From Pochonia chlamydosporia 170 (lineage: Eukaryota; Ascomycota; Sordariomycetes; Hypocreales; Clavicipitaceae), in assembly GCF_001653235.2 (NCBI RefSeq), contig NC_035793.1, forward strand, positions 434,001 through 498,000: DNA of 64,000 nucleotides, given 5' to 3'. Position numbers and translations under genes: made by a program. Below the pieces are notes generated by a model. The model was not told where the DNA came from, ran no database searches, and was given only the letters and a program-made list of their open reading frames with translations. This document shows, one piece after another, positions 22,414 through 34,641 of this stretch (position 1 is its first letter; each line of letters opens with the position of its first letter).

Positions 22414-22901
22414 ATGCATTTCCAGCAACTTATCGTCACCGTCCTTCCCTTGCTTGCCTCCAACGCAGCCGCGGCAGCTGTCCAACCCGGAGACCGCAAT
22501 CTCTACCCCATTGAGGTTGCGCCAAGGTCTTAGACCGCGTCTCTGACTTCCGCACCAAGCACGATACGAGCTTGACCTCTCGCCAGCGTGACTTCCTTGA
22601 CGAGACTGTGGCCACGATCAAGGCCGTTGACGTGAACCGGGCCAACCATCTGCAGGAGACGTGCCCAGGCGTCTTTAATGCCGGGGAGTGCTTGTACATC
22701 CTGACCGGCCAGCAAAAATCATCCGGGAAAGAGGCCCGCGCGGACAAGCCTGAGTGCGGATGTAGTACTGAGAGCGACTGGTGCCCCGACCGAATCGGAC
22801 CAATCTGGTACTGCAAGATGGGCGGCTGCAAGAGCCCTGGCGTGTGGTGCGGAACGCTTGGGATGTGGTATTGCAATGGTACTTGCAAGCCGAAGTTGTA
22901 G
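22414..22901 (+). pseudogene. Small Cys-rich secreted protein, reading frame broken by a single-base shift
   Basis: ATG 22414 opens a frame with a clear signal peptide (MHFQQLIVTVLPLL then Ala-rich) that hits TAG at 22531. The rest continues in another frame from about 22515 to the stop at 22901: it begins KVLDRVSDFRTKHD and carries ten cysteines, including CGC, WYCKMGGC and WYCNGTC. A frame change around 22515-22526 is needed to join the two. No intron with usable GT and AG fits: the candidate spaces are under 40 bases and the donors are poor. Either the gene carries a one-base indel or the base sequence has an error there. Size, signal peptide and Cys content are those of effector-like or antimicrobial-type fungal proteins, but no family was recognised. 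The joined product is deliberately not written out. Confidence 0.6.
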
Positions 22902-23389
22902 GCTGCCTATCCTCATGTTGGACTTACTTTGGACGCGTGGGATAACGGCAAAGGGTCAATGTTGAGAATTGGTCCCAGACGTCGTCTTTCCAAAGCCTTG
23001 AAGTCTGGATATATGGACAGACGCTGGCTAGAAATGCTCCAAAATTCTAGAGTGGATGGTAGAAATTTGAAATCATTTGATTAGGCTTTCATATCATTTT
23101 CAGTGAAGTATTGTAATGGTTATGATCTTTGGACACGCTACGACAAAGGGCGAGTAGGACAGGGAATAGCATCAAACCATAAAGACTAGGTTTCAGTTTC
23201 AACGCGTGCCAATGTCATATGCCTTATAAGTAGATTAGACATATACGCAATTTCCAACTACCGGCTCCTGGTGCTCTATGTAAAATGTCTTGGTGCGCTT
23301 GTCGACAAGGGAATACTCCTTGAACGATAGTCAGCTGACTGCGGACAACCTGCTGCTCACAGAGCAACCACAATAACTTATCGCGGCCA
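22902..23389. other. Intergenic, convergent gene ends, no gene seen
   Basis: The 3' flanks of the small secreted protein (plus) and the SDR-like gene (minus). AT-rich; no repeat or open frame of note. Confidence 0.5.
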
Positions 23390-24884
23390 TCATGTTGTTG
23401 CGGAGTCTAGTTCCATTATGTCTCGGATCTCCTGCCCCAAATTCAGGAATAGCTTTTCTTCAGTCCATTGGGGCTTCCACCCAAGTTCATAGGGTTTGAC
23501 CGGTACAAGTTCTGTGCTATATTGGGATATGTCTTAGCAAATCAACTCACAACAGCCAATACAAGAAGAAGAAATCGCAAATACCTATGAGTGCCCATAA
23601 GATGCGCAATCTGGGGTGGAAGACCGAGCGAAGCCCCAGCTGTTTCGTCACTGGGCCACAAGTAAGTTGTTGGCTCCGTCACAAGCCCTAGATCATAAAG
23701 ACGCTCAGCAATCTGTTGCATAAGTTGCTGAGACAATATCTTGTGCGCCACTGCAAAGTAGTACCCGTTCTCATTTTTGGGCACTGGTTTGTTCTCTAGT
23801 ATTTTCTCTACAAGCAGACCATAGAAAGTGACAATGTCAGATATGTGGGCGGCGCCGGGTTTCTGTAAATTTTCTTGGTGAGCTGCACTGACTACGTTGT
23901 ACGTAAACCCGACAGCAAGAATTTGCCGGCATAAAACGCTTTGTAGATATGGGAGCTTGGCGGTGAACTTACCCCAGATTTATTATACCGACAGACTCTC
24001 TGATCTTTTACACTGGCTCTGACGAACATTGGCAAAGCAATAGAAAGCGTATGAAACTCTCCGGAGCCCGTGCCATCTGAGGTACTCAGACATAGATTAT
24101 TACCAGAACGGGAGAACACAGCGGCTGATACCACTTACAAACAGAGGGTATCACGACGATATATGTCGCCACGCCATTAGCCTTGCCTTCTTCGATTACT
24201 GTAATATCCGTCTGAATAAATCGTTAGGGATAACCTCTATACAATCACGAAGAGGAAACGTTTTGTCTTACAAGCCGGATTACGTTATCGGAAGCAATCT
24301 TCTTCTCTGTTCGATATATGTCACTTGTATCCTGTGTGATATCAAGCGGCCAACCTGCTTCAGGGGCAAAAGCAGTAGTTCCAGAGGCCTACGCAGGATA
24401 TAAGTAAACTGTATTTGTACGTAGACCAGCCAGACTCACATGAATAAAGTGTGTCTCTGTACTCGTATCCTGGCCGCGTCGACCAAGAGCTTTGATAAGG
24501 AAGGATGCGATGCGGGCATCATGTGAACTTGCTAAGTGGACAATAGTATCAACTACATGGATAGAAGCTGGTTAGAAGTGTGTCTCAAATGTACCTCATG
24601 GACATACTCTTATGGCTCTGGACAATATCATGTATCGCAACCTCATCCAGAAGGTCAACACAAATCACTGTGATACCAAGCTTTTGCAACCTTTCAATCT
24701 GCTCTTCCCGTCGGACTATGGCGCTAATATTTGCCTTGCCAATGGCAGAATCCGATGAACGGCCAACAAAGTCGGCTAGAACTGAGCCTCCACTAATATT
24801 AAGTGAGCAGGCGGCGTATGATTATGCGTTATGAATCACTTACATGTACCCCGCAGCGCCGGTAATAAGCAGATTATGAATCAT
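23390..24884 (-). CDS. NAD(P)-binding extended-SDR / epimerase-like protein
   Basis: Atypical or extended short-chain dehydrogenase, 345 residues, eight exons: 24884-24844, 24792-24608, 24552-24440, 24388-24272, 24211-24139, 24076-23973, 23862-23585 and 23516-23390; all phases agree. The N-terminus reads LLITGAAGYIGGSVL (GxxGxxG dinucleotide fold). Then come VDLLDE, TIVHLASSHD, HASGTTAF, a YRTEK stretch (YxxxK catalytic pair), PSVYGTGSG and a C-terminal HISDIVTFYGLLVEKIL, the order seen in fungal NAD-dependent epimerase/dehydratase-like proteins. There is no signal peptide, so a cytosolic reductase or epimerase is likely. The intron between 23972 and 23863 (110 nt) is the longest and least certain join. 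Nothing nearby tells the substrate. Eight small exons suggest an old fungal gene, not a recent retrocopy. Confidence 0.85.
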
Positions 24885-27253
24885 GTTGGAGAAGGTATTG
24901 AGCTCATTGCCCTGTTGACTAAATTTACAAGTTTTTCGTTCCGGACTTGCGCTCTATTTATCAACAAGCAATATCCTCAGAGAGACCACGCTTTTGCCCT
25001 TTCCTTCAGAAAACGTAAGCGAGATATGTGCATTTTGAAGCTAGTTACTTGTCTTAGGATTGTGACGTGCATCGAGCGGACTTTTGTTGCGGAGTTCGGA
25101 CTGCCGAGCATTTCCGTTTGACTGTTGGTCGCACCCAGACACTCGTGCTTTAACAGGTAGTAGATTTACTCTTCTTCTTACTTGAAACCGCAGATGCAAC
25201 ACGGCCAGAGACCAGGTTGGTAGGTCAGATTACGCGTCGCGCCGCATAAATCCTGGTTGCTGCTCATCATGTACATGAATGACGAATTCTTAAGTAGTGC
25301 TTTCATGTCGAAGTTGGATATCAGAAGGGCGCCCACAGTTCGAAGCATTACAAAGTGTGACAAGGAGTGACCGACATGTTATCAGAGTGCACATCTATCA
25401 AAGGAAATGTCCGCTAGGTCATTCCAGCAGAAGGAAACGCTCCACTGATGCAGAGAGATAGTACAGGCTATATTCCGTTGGCAAGATTCGATGTGACGGA
25501 TAAACACCTACCTGTAACTGATGCTCTGCAGTTATCACTTCGACTCAAGATGTAATTGTGTCAGAAAACAAAAAGAACAGTCGTATTTCCAACCCAACAG
25601 TCAGTATGTTTCGTCTGAACGTATTAGAATAGGGTTGGCTATCAACTACGAATATCTCATACGGCCCGCAGTTCTAGTGAAAGTAGCATAGATAAAATGG
25701 TGAGGGGTTTCCCGCAGATAAAAGCTCTTTTGAAAAGCAATTAACACAGATCAAAAGACTACTAGTCTTGAGCAGAATCTCGTAGCCTTACGATAGGACC
25801 GGCCAAGAGTCAGCACAGACGTCTTCAGGGCGCTTTGTCGTCGGCATGTCTACCACAAACCATCTTGTGGGTTTCCATATTGCTTTTATCCGTCTTCCCG
25901 AGCAGTATGCACTTGTGGTAGATTGGACAGAGACTAGTGTTCGGGATCCGGAGTAAGAGGGCGACATGCCACATGGCGAGCAATAAGTGGGCAGCAGAAG
26001 TCTTCTCCAATACTCGTGGCAGTGGCATCAAATTTGCAGGGCCAGATCGAGTTCCTCGGCAAACTTTTTCGTGTTTCGAACGTAAGCGAACTACGATCAT
26101 GCAGGTTGACTCAGGGAAGTGTGCCTTCAAGCGCCACCGAAACCCATCAACTATCTGGTCGCCAATAGTAGCTGGTGAAACGACTGGGGGGTTTTTTTTT
26201 CACGTCACATGTAAATCATAGTATCAAACTCATTGGAGGTTATAGGCGAACTTGGACTATAAAGATGCAATACATCTATCATGCCCCACCGCTTTGGGGG
26301 TCCATGGTTTACCACAGGAGACATGCAATGGGATCTCTCGTTTCTAGAAGCTGTGCCAGTGGTGTAGCCATGTGCTTCTTCGTCAAATTTGATGCAAACC
26401 CCGCAGTCCTTAGCGGGCGCTTTCCTTCATTCGTTGCCGTATGCGTCATCTGATCTTAGAACGCGCCTTGGACCCGGCAATCATACCGTTACATCTGGGA
26501 CGGCTACTATTAGCCAAGATTTCGATATATTGACTCTTCCACCTGGGTAAGGAAGACATACTCTTCACTTTATGCTGCGTTCAGATACTATGCAGGCTAA
26601 TTTTCGAGTACTCGCCTTCTCTAGCGTCGCTGCAGCCGATTTTCACCAGGATGAGGCGCCTTGGGATTGGTGTACTTGATACCAGTCAGCCGTGACCTTT
26701 ACGACTTCATCCATGGATCTACAAGTAAAAATTCCGCCTTCTTAAACTTGAGTGCATTAGGTCCATAAAATGTTTTTGGTTCGTGACTCGTAGCACTCTG
26801 CATGCATTAGTTTGCTAAGCCTGGCGTTTAGAGACATCACTACAGTACATGCGACGCAAGGTACCAAGAAATGAATACCACGTTGTGGAGGTTTTGGGCT
26901 TTATTGCATTTGACTTGAAACCTTCAGAAATTTCTAGGCCTAAACCTTGCAGCCCACCTCTCCAAAACGCACAAAGCGTGGCGTCGTATTATATCCAACG
27001 GACTCATTTGGGCGGCCCAGCTCACTTGATTCAACAGCCAAAGTTGAACCATTTACTCGTTGGCTCACTATCAATGGTTGCGCTATGTTTGCTTTTTATG
27101 GCCCCCCCTCAATTTAAGGACTGAAGTTTCCTCCGAGAATATGCGACTTTCGTCCCCAACTCGCCTCCGCGATTCACCACCACCGCTCCCATATACGTCT
27201 GCCAGCTCGCCTCTTCTGTTCCCTACGTTTTTTTGCATTGGTACATTTACCGT
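24885..27253. other. Gene-poor stretch with one copy of a degenerate repeat
   Basis: About 2.4 kb with only short unsupported frames (60-96 codons). It contains copy A of a dispersed repeat at 25397-25481. A G/T-rich run with a T8 tract lies at about 26190. No gene, tRNA or transposase remnant was recognised. Confidence 0.45.
25397..25481 (+). repeat. Degenerate dispersed repeat, copy A
   Basis: About 85 bases resembling 37607-37691 in the same orientation. Shared blocks include CCGCTAGGTCATTC, AACGCTCC and ATAGTACAGG. Many differences are C/T or A/G changes, as expected of an old or RIP-affected repeat. The flanks do not match, so the full element is unknown. Confidence 0.6.
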
Positions 27254-28519
27254 ATGGCGGCAATTAGAAAACCCCCTCCAGGCGTCGATCTCGCCGCAAC
27301 TAGATATCCCCTGCTGTTAGGGGTCGGGTTATCATGTTGGGCGTTGGGTTTTATCGCAATTGCTCTCCGCATTGTCTGCCGAAGGATCACAAAGAGTCGA
27401 TTGTGGTTGGATGACTGGTTAATTATAGCCTCCATGGTATTTATCGCCTGCGGCTTATTAATTACAATCACTAAATGCGTGATACTAACGATAGTGGATA
27501 GCCTTCCACCGCATCCACGCTCGCTATTAACCTTTGCTGGAGTAAGTTACACTACGTCGTACTTATTTATTGGCCTTCGGATTAAACTAAAGCCAAATTC
27601 ACAGAGGGGAGATACGGACTTGGCAGGCATATCTGGGCCACCCCCCCTGAAGCTTTAATGGAAATAGCCAAGGCTCGGCTTGTTAACAAATTCTTTTATT
27701 GCCTTTCTCTCTCCCTTATTAAGCTATCAATTATTGCCTTGTATTGGCGTTTTTTCAGCACATCGACCTTTTCTAGGCCACTAATTTGGACCTTAGCTGT
27801 CATCGTCCTGGCTTGGGAAGCCGCAGCTGTATGCGTACAGAGTTTAATGCAGCCTCCAGCGAGGCGAGAACACCGCTAACCCTTTGTTCCAGATTGTGGG
27901 CCATGGCCTGAATTGTTTCCCATATCGGGCTTTCTGGGAGAGATTTGATCCCGTCCACCCAATGCCGGCGAAGGATTACGTATGCCCTATCGAAACGAAG
28001 ATTGCAATGATCGGGTACTCTGTGCCTAATATTATTACCGACGCATTTCTTGTTCTTCTCCCCATTATATATACCCAAAGACTTCGCCTCCACCTATCAC
28101 AGAGGGTAGCAGTTTTCTGCACCTTCGCTGGGGGGTTTATGTGAGTAGACTCATGCATCAACCATAAGCAAGGGGCTTCGCTAACCAAGTTACATGATTA
28201 GAGTAGTCACACTGGCAATCACGCGGACTGTTGTTTCTATGAAAGTGATCTCGGGTAAATCCACTGACATGACCTGGGATCAAGCTAGGGATGTGATGTT
28301 CAGCACGCTCGAAGTGAATATGGGCACAGTATGTGGTATGTCAACAAGCGCCCACTCCAGATATAGCTAAGAAATTATCCAGCCTGCCTTCCCATATTGA
28401 GACCCATCCTGAACCTCGTTATATACGGCAGTGTCCAGGCTAAGTCGCCGACACCTCCTCCTCCAGAAATTGAGACGATTACCCTATCAGTCAGGGACCA
28501 AGAACAAGGCTCGCCCTAG
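27254..28519 (+). CDS. Fungal rhodopsin-domain seven-TM integral membrane protein (copy 1)
   Basis: Plasma-membrane protein of the fungal rhodopsin-like (Pth11/SAT4-related) group, 342 residues, five exons: 27254-27541, 27607-27828, 27893-28140, 28202-28335 and 28383-28519. Hallmarks: PPPGVDLAATRYP before TM1, LWLDDWLIIAS at TM2, YGLGRHIWATPPEAL, KFFYCLSLSLIKLSIIALYWR, ERFDPVHP in the extracellular loop, then the NIITDAFLVLLPI helix and the CLPILRPIL end of TM7. No retinal-lysine argument is made; the family name refers to fold. Short cytosolic tail rich in Pro and Glu. The first intron (27542-27606) uses a strong GTAAGT donor, but its acceptor choice is less certain because TM2 to loop spacing is longer than usual. 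A paralogue lies 3.4 kb downstream. Possible role in surface or nutrient sensing, by family only. Confidence 0.85.
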
Positions 28520-31500
28520 CACCTATTATTTAATTTGCAGATGTCGGCTCGCACAAGTCCACAACAGAGTTGCCTTGTTGAACGGTAATTGATATCCTTA
28601 CGATTGACGGTCCTCCAAATGTCACGGATATAGTGCGGCGGCAGCTACGGCAATCCCAAAACACGTTTTCCGCTGAATAGATGGGTTTTTCACTTAAAGC
28701 AGATAATAATGCCAAATACTTCTATATCCGCCGGAATTTCAGATTCTTCGGACTATCAGGCGATCTATTTAAAGCCGAGAAACCCCTCACTGCTAAGGTA
28801 ACTCATGGTTTCGGCATGACGACAATTGCATAGTGAATAAACTCAAGGATAACGTGGGTATATTTATGTATGGAGTCTTGATATTGAAATCGTGCGTCGG
28901 TCGGGTGCTTTCGTACCGATATTAGACCATTCGGTATGCCTACCTCAAGGGAGTGTACACACTCTTTGTTTCCCTTCATTGTGCCCTAGCCTGACTATTC
29001 ATGACGAATTCTGCTCTTGTGAAGATTCGTGACTGGTTGTCGTGAAGACAAAATCTAACGACTTTAGATAAACAGATAGCTGAAAGCTCCCGCCGTTCTT
29101 AGGCTCTGTGTATGGCGAGCCAACCGTGATGAGTTGTCCTTGATGCACCATTGGATATGCCTTCCAGCCATGGCAAGCTCGTTATACCGACGTAGCTCAT
29201 AATGCACAGCCAATTTGCCACCTCAATACACGAATCGCAAAACACCAGATGAGGCAGCTACGTGGCTGGCCCATGACTCAATGGATGTCAATATCAAGAC
29301 TTCTTCCCCGCTTGCACATATGCCATTTTGTAAGCACCCAAGAGAATTGCTCGAGATCCACGCTCTTCTCCGATACCCCAAGTTGGAAGGGCATTATACT
29401 CTTAGTATCCGTCTCTCATATCTGTCCATGGTCAAGTAGTAGACGACGCCGGAGATTTCTCTACCGGCAAGTCATCCTCAATCCATCATCACTATCATCA
29501 AAATCAACAACCTCTTGTTACCGCGAGCGCTGCGACGTCGTTCGTCATTCCCATCTTTTCCCCCCATCACGATAACTCACATATGATACGGGCGGATTCT
29601 TCTTAGTCCGCCTCCACGATGGGCTACTTGTGTACCTCCAGCTTCAGTTCTTCATCTCCTGCCCTTGATGTATTTTCATATAGCTCCCTATAACAAGCAT
29701 CTGCGTTAGTATCCGGGCGTTGCCTGCGAGGCAGAATGCTATAGGCCACTACCCTAGAACCGTGAGGGATATAGAAGTCGAACGTCAATATGTATGTGAT
29801 ATCGTTGCATTGCAGCCCGTATAGCCTGTGCGTAGCACTGTCATGGTTTCACCCCAGACAGCAATTCTCCAATGTCGAGAACATGGGAGGGAGCTAAGTA
29901 GGTAACAAAGTACGTAAAGAGATAAGTGCTACACCAGCGAGTCTACACAAGCTAATCGAGAGACTGTCAGAGAATCCAGAAAATATCCATCCTACTTCCT
30001 CGCGGATTCAGATTTCGACAGCAAAAGGTCCAAGCAACTGGAAGATACTACAACCACTAAACTGAACAACTTTGTTGCCACAAAACGCAAACATTGATAG
30101 GGCTCAAATATCACTGATATCTGGAGGGACGTATGCCATTGATCGCCATGTTTTGAAGCGGTCAAATAACCCTCGAGGTACTGTCTAGCGAAAGCATGAA
30201 CTGGAATAGGCTACTGCGGGTGCGGAATTGACCTTGTCATTCATAACAGATGGCTAGCTGTGATCATGTTTCGGTGGACCCATCTTGATGAAGATTTATG
30301 GACGACATGCTACGTCTTCTAAGTCAGTATATGGAAGGCGGCGACAACCCAGACGATTTGAACTACATGACCAGAGCTAGACCCTCACGACAACCCCAAG
30401 CCCATGATGAGGGGGTCCGGTTGTTGGCACTCGTGGACAAGAATTGAAAGGGCATAATGATCTAGGCATCCACTTGTTTGAACGAGGATGTGGCGGCCTG
30501 TGAATCAGACGTCGCATCAGAGCTCGAGGCTAGACTAGATGCCGATTCGGTACTGGAAACTATGGCTCCTTGGACTTGAAATATGAGCTGGACAAGTGCG
30601 GACAACCGAATGAGCGGTGGTCTCGCGGCGTGTTTTGGCGTGATGGAGAATAGACTGTGACGGCAATTCTGTTGATATGTCTCCTTGACGCCACCGGTCT
30701 TCTGCTAGGGTTTCCATTATTGCTCTCATCATGTATATTGAGCAATGGATAAAGCGGCAGTAGCTAACATGATGGCGCTATATTATATGTTGCTGAACAC
30801 GAAAATTTATATTGCATAAATTTTGCATCGAGCCTAGATCTACAGCATCACAACACCGCAACGTCACCGAAAGATTGGCAAAACTAACAGCCATTGATCG
30901 TGCGGGAGACCTCGGTCAAGCTACCGCCGACTTAATTCAAGCAATCAGCGAGCAGAAAAGAATGCGGAGCTGGATGAACGGAGTATAATTGGGCACAGTC
31001 TGCATTAACTTTGTGGGAAAAACGTGGAAATGTATTGGGCGAACGAGAGGTTGGTGACTGGCATCAGCAGCCAGATCGGATTTGTGCGTCTCTGGTAGCA
31101 TTGGCATCAAAAAGTGCCCGCCAACACGAATAGGATTCCCCGTCAGCTCAAGCCATGCCATGCCGAACTCAACTCTCCAGACAGATGAGGCTGTGATGGG
31201 TAGCGGCTATTGGCCTCCAGGTTTCGGAGTTTGCAACTAGCCCACACCAATTATGCATGTGAGATGTGACGATGTGACGTGTGTCTATTATCTTGGTTGA
31301 CTGTCATCGGGATGAAGTTAGATGGACAAAAAGCATCACGACACCCAACTTGACAACTACCAACTGTGCCTACCCAGTGGAGAGTGCACAATGCTTGCCA
31401 GCGGCCCTGCCAGGTATAATGAATGTGAACAGCGAGTAGTATCTAGACTGCTGTCCTCAGAACCAGCCAGAGTTTACTACTTCATACCTAGAAGCCTCCA

Positions 31501-31905
31501 GCTTACTGAGGAAGCGGAACGGAAAAAGACAAGACGTACATCCATAAGTAGATATTATGCTCACACAAAAGGCTTGTTATGTATAGTCCTTTTCCTTGTC
31601 TCTGTATTTTTGTCTGGCTTCTTCGTTATTCCCTCTACTCGGCGCACTTATCCTCCAGTCCGGAAAGGCTGTTTCTTACTGCGGTTATTGGGTGCGTCCC
31701 ACGATCGGGGGTGTGTGCGATTGCCGAAGACTCTAATGTGGCGGCATCTCGATCCAAATGTTAAATACGTCTCGCCGAAACCCGATCTCCTCTGCACTGC
31801 CTCCTTTCGCTCGATTCCCGTAGTCGATTTGCTCAAGTAAACCCATCAACTTAGTTCTTATTTCAATCTCTCCGAAATCAGCTACTTATCAGAGTGTCAA
31901 CCATA
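28520..31905. other. Gene-poor stretch between the two rhodopsin-domain genes
   Basis: About 3.4 kb. Several 60-108 codon frames occur with no domain features. The longest, 172 codons at 31322-31840, includes one hydrophobic run but lies in the pyrimidine-rich 5' flank of the next gene and has no splice or family support. No inverted repeats or transposase motifs were seen. Confidence 0.4.
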
Positions 31906-33207
31906 ATGGAGAGCATTTATATCGAAATGTTTGTCGAGTTTGGACTCGGCGTTCTGATTCTATTCCTTCGATATTTTGCGAGGTGGAAGGCCGTAGGATT
32001 CAAGCGCTGGCAAGGAGACGATTTTGCTGCAGTCTTGGCTCTGGTGCTCTGGACGGTATGTAACAAAGACACAAACACAAAATTACCAAAAACTAGCTGA
32101 GACTCGGGCAATCTTTAGGTTGCGTTTTCCATGTCTATCTTAAATCGTATGTGATGCTCCCACTTTCAAGGTTCTTGGTTACCTACTAGCTTTGCTTGCT
32201 TTTCGAAACAGAGATATACGGATCGAATGTCGACGTTACGGACGCCATGATAGACAAATTGAGTCCTGAGCAGATTGAGAGGAAAGTGTTTGGGTCGAAA
32301 TGCGTGCTTGTGGGCCGGAATTGTTACGTCGCCTTAGCATGGGTGCTTAAGGGCTGCATGCTCTGCTTCTATTACCGTATTACGTAGGCCGCCTGCTGCT
32401 GAGCTGATACGAACAAGAATAGAAAGGCTAACTAGATTCCAGTGCCCTTTTAGAGGAGCAACGGGTTATCAAGTGGATGGGAGTTGTATGTGTTGCCAGC
32501 TACTTCGCCGTCCTCATAACTATATGGGCTCAGTGTATTCCGCTCTATAAAAACTGGGAAATCGTGCCAGCAGCAGGTTAGCATCCTTTTGCGCCTCCTT
32601 TATATTTCGTGTAGTAAATACGGTACAGACAGATGTCCACCCGGCATGGCGTATTTCGCGGTTTTCCTCATCTTGAATGTGTCGTAAGAATAACGTACTG
32701 CGTTTTCTTTTGATTTCCTCAGCGCTGATAGCCATCAGAACGGATATCGCTATTCTATGTATCCCGCTGCCGTGGTTCCGGAAGCTTAGAACCACAATCT
32801 GGCATAAGATAGGCATCGGCGCACTCCTTTGTTCCGGCGTCTTTCTTGTTGTCATTGCGATTCTACGAAATGTTTTATCGCTGCAGAACATTCAGGTCAA
32901 TAGCGCTAGGTGTATCTGGGCGACGAGAGAGACAGTGAGCAAATATCAATCACCGACAAAAGCGGCTGATTACAGTATGGCTAACTTTGAGGCCTCATAG
33001 TTTGTTGGCATTATTGTTACGAACGCTGTAGCCATAAAGCCTCTATTCACTAGGGGCCGCCGAGGCTCTTTAAACAACTCACAGCGCATGGCTTTCGATC
33101 AGAAAAACTATACTCCGGATAATATGCGAGCGGTTGGCGAGAAGCCGGATCCCGTTTTTCTCTATACTAGCACTTCCAGTGCGGACGACCAATTGTACTA
33201 TTCGTAA
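31906..33207 (+). CDS. Fungal rhodopsin-domain seven-TM integral membrane protein (copy 2)
   Basis: 313 residues, seven exons: 31906-32055, 32119-32146, 32212-32383, 32443-32576, 32629-32683, 32739-32934 and 33001-33207, each join in phase. Typical stations are LRYFARWKAVGFKRWQGDDF (TM1-TM2 with the W/GDD block), EEQRVIKWMGVVCVASYFAV, QCIPLYKNWE (loop with conserved Cys), LNVSTDIAILCIPLPW, IGIGALLCSGVFLVVIAILR and RETFVGIIVTNAVAIKPLF. The tail is hydrophilic and ends DDQLYYS. The second exon is only 28 nt. The donor at 32577 (GTTAGC) is weak, and the acceptor at 32738 was chosen because it alone keeps the LNVSTDIAI motif. Membrane sensing or transport-linked function is a family guess only. 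Confidence 0.82.
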
Positions 33208-34030
33208 TGCCAGAGCCAGACTGCTGCAGCTTGGGCGGAACTGCCAGGCTGCCCAAGGGTGTCGTCATTTTGGGGCACACAGGTCAAGCCTGCCGGTGAT
33301 ATTTGGTCAGCGAGCTTCATGACATGGGAGTTGAGCTCGGAGATTGGACATGGCACAGCAACATTATGGCAGGTTCAAATCTAGGGTGCAGCAATGCACT
33401 CGGTATGCAGGGAAAATTGAATGTGACTGAGTTATATCACCCCTACCAGCTACTGCCGCGTCACAAGGGAGGTAATGGTAGAAAATAGAGGGTGTGTGTA
33501 TCGGCGTTGTCAAACTTTGTGGGTACATCCGGCAAATATAACAAGTTACCTTCGACGACTATTGCCTTATACATGGAATACATACCCTCCTGACAGAAGG
33601 TTGTATCAACTATCCCCTCATACGATGTCTAGGCCCTTCTAGTGTCTGATGGTAAAGATATTCAAGATGAATACACGATTTTCGATCGTTACTCCTCTGA
33701 CTTGACTGAGCCCAAATGCCATCGAACGTATGTCTCAGTCTATCCCAGGTTAAAGATCTAGGTTTCCTTACCGCCCCTCGCACACATCCTTCAGAGAAGT
33801 TATCTAGTCAGCTATTCTTGTAGTCGTCTGTATAGTAAGTTTGCGAAAGGAGGCTAGGCAAGCCAGAAGACAGCCAAGTTCGATCTCGAAAGTCACGAAA
33901 GCAACCCTCTCTTTTCCATTATTGCAGGTTTTTGTGTTGCCCTCTGAGTCGACAGATACTCTCGTTATATGCCAAGATGATATTTTACCCCCGCCAATCG
34001 CAAAGTAGGATAGCACGACTTTTCGAACGG

Positions 34031-34076
34031 TTTCTACGTGTCCAAAGTAGAAATTGAACCTTTGGACACGTAGAAA
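34031..34076. repeat. Perfect 17-bp inverted repeat (foldback)
   Basis: The left arm TTTCTACGTGTCCAAAG (34031-34047) pairs exactly with the right arm CTTTGGACACGTAGAAA (34060-34076) across a 12-base spacer. The spacer begins TAGAAATTGAA, which is repeated directly at 34071-34081. It lies far from any gene. It could be a miniature foldback transposon remnant or a terminal inverted repeat junction. Confidence 0.75.
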
Positions 34077-34620
34077 TTGAAAGAAGATGACGCCATCTCA
34101 GCGATCGCGAGCGCCCGCAGTGTCAACACTGCTAGATGAACGGCTGATCATGTGAATATCCCAGCCAACTGACTTACGGCGTGCATAGGAAGGCGTGTAG
34201 ATAGTTTGTTACTTGCATGCGCGTGGCGTTTGGGCTCAACTTGCACCTAATCTACGCGCATCGCGGGCTTCGCACCCACATGGCAGACCCTAGACAGTGG
34301 CAGGACCAAGAGGAGGAACGCCATGAATGGTGGGCTATTTGGGAAACAGAGGCGTCTGCAAGTACGATAGGACAAACATCTGCAGCCTGACCGCACAAAC
34401 AGAGCTTACTTCCCGTGAAATGCAGATTGGTTCAGCCATCAACCTATTTCAAGCGCCATTTTCGACAAGAACTCTACCAAGCGTTGTAGAGTCCCCAGAG
34501 TACCATTAATGACTCGACTTACGCCTGGCAGTTTGTTCTCAACGACCTGATGAAAGCAGCTCAGATGGCTTCTAACCCTGGGGCGTCCTACCAGAGAAGA
34601 CTGGGGTCGAGCAGCACGTC

Positions 34621-34641
34621 AAAAAAAAAAAAAAAAAAAAA
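34621..34641 (+). repeat. Run of 21 adenines
   Basis: Uninterrupted A tract in non-coding sequence. It may be plain microsatellite slippage or the tail of an old retroposed sequence; no coding remnant was recognised just upstream. Confidence 0.7.

Noticed and set aside
31322..31840. 172-codon plus-strand frame with a hydrophobic run
   Set aside because: It lies in the pyrimidine-rich 5' flank of a rhodopsin-domain gene, has no signal peptide or domain, and no splice partners; probably a chance frame.
33371..33390. Segment resembling a tRNA T-arm (GGTTCAAATC)
   Set aside because: No acceptor, D or anticodon stem can be folded around it.
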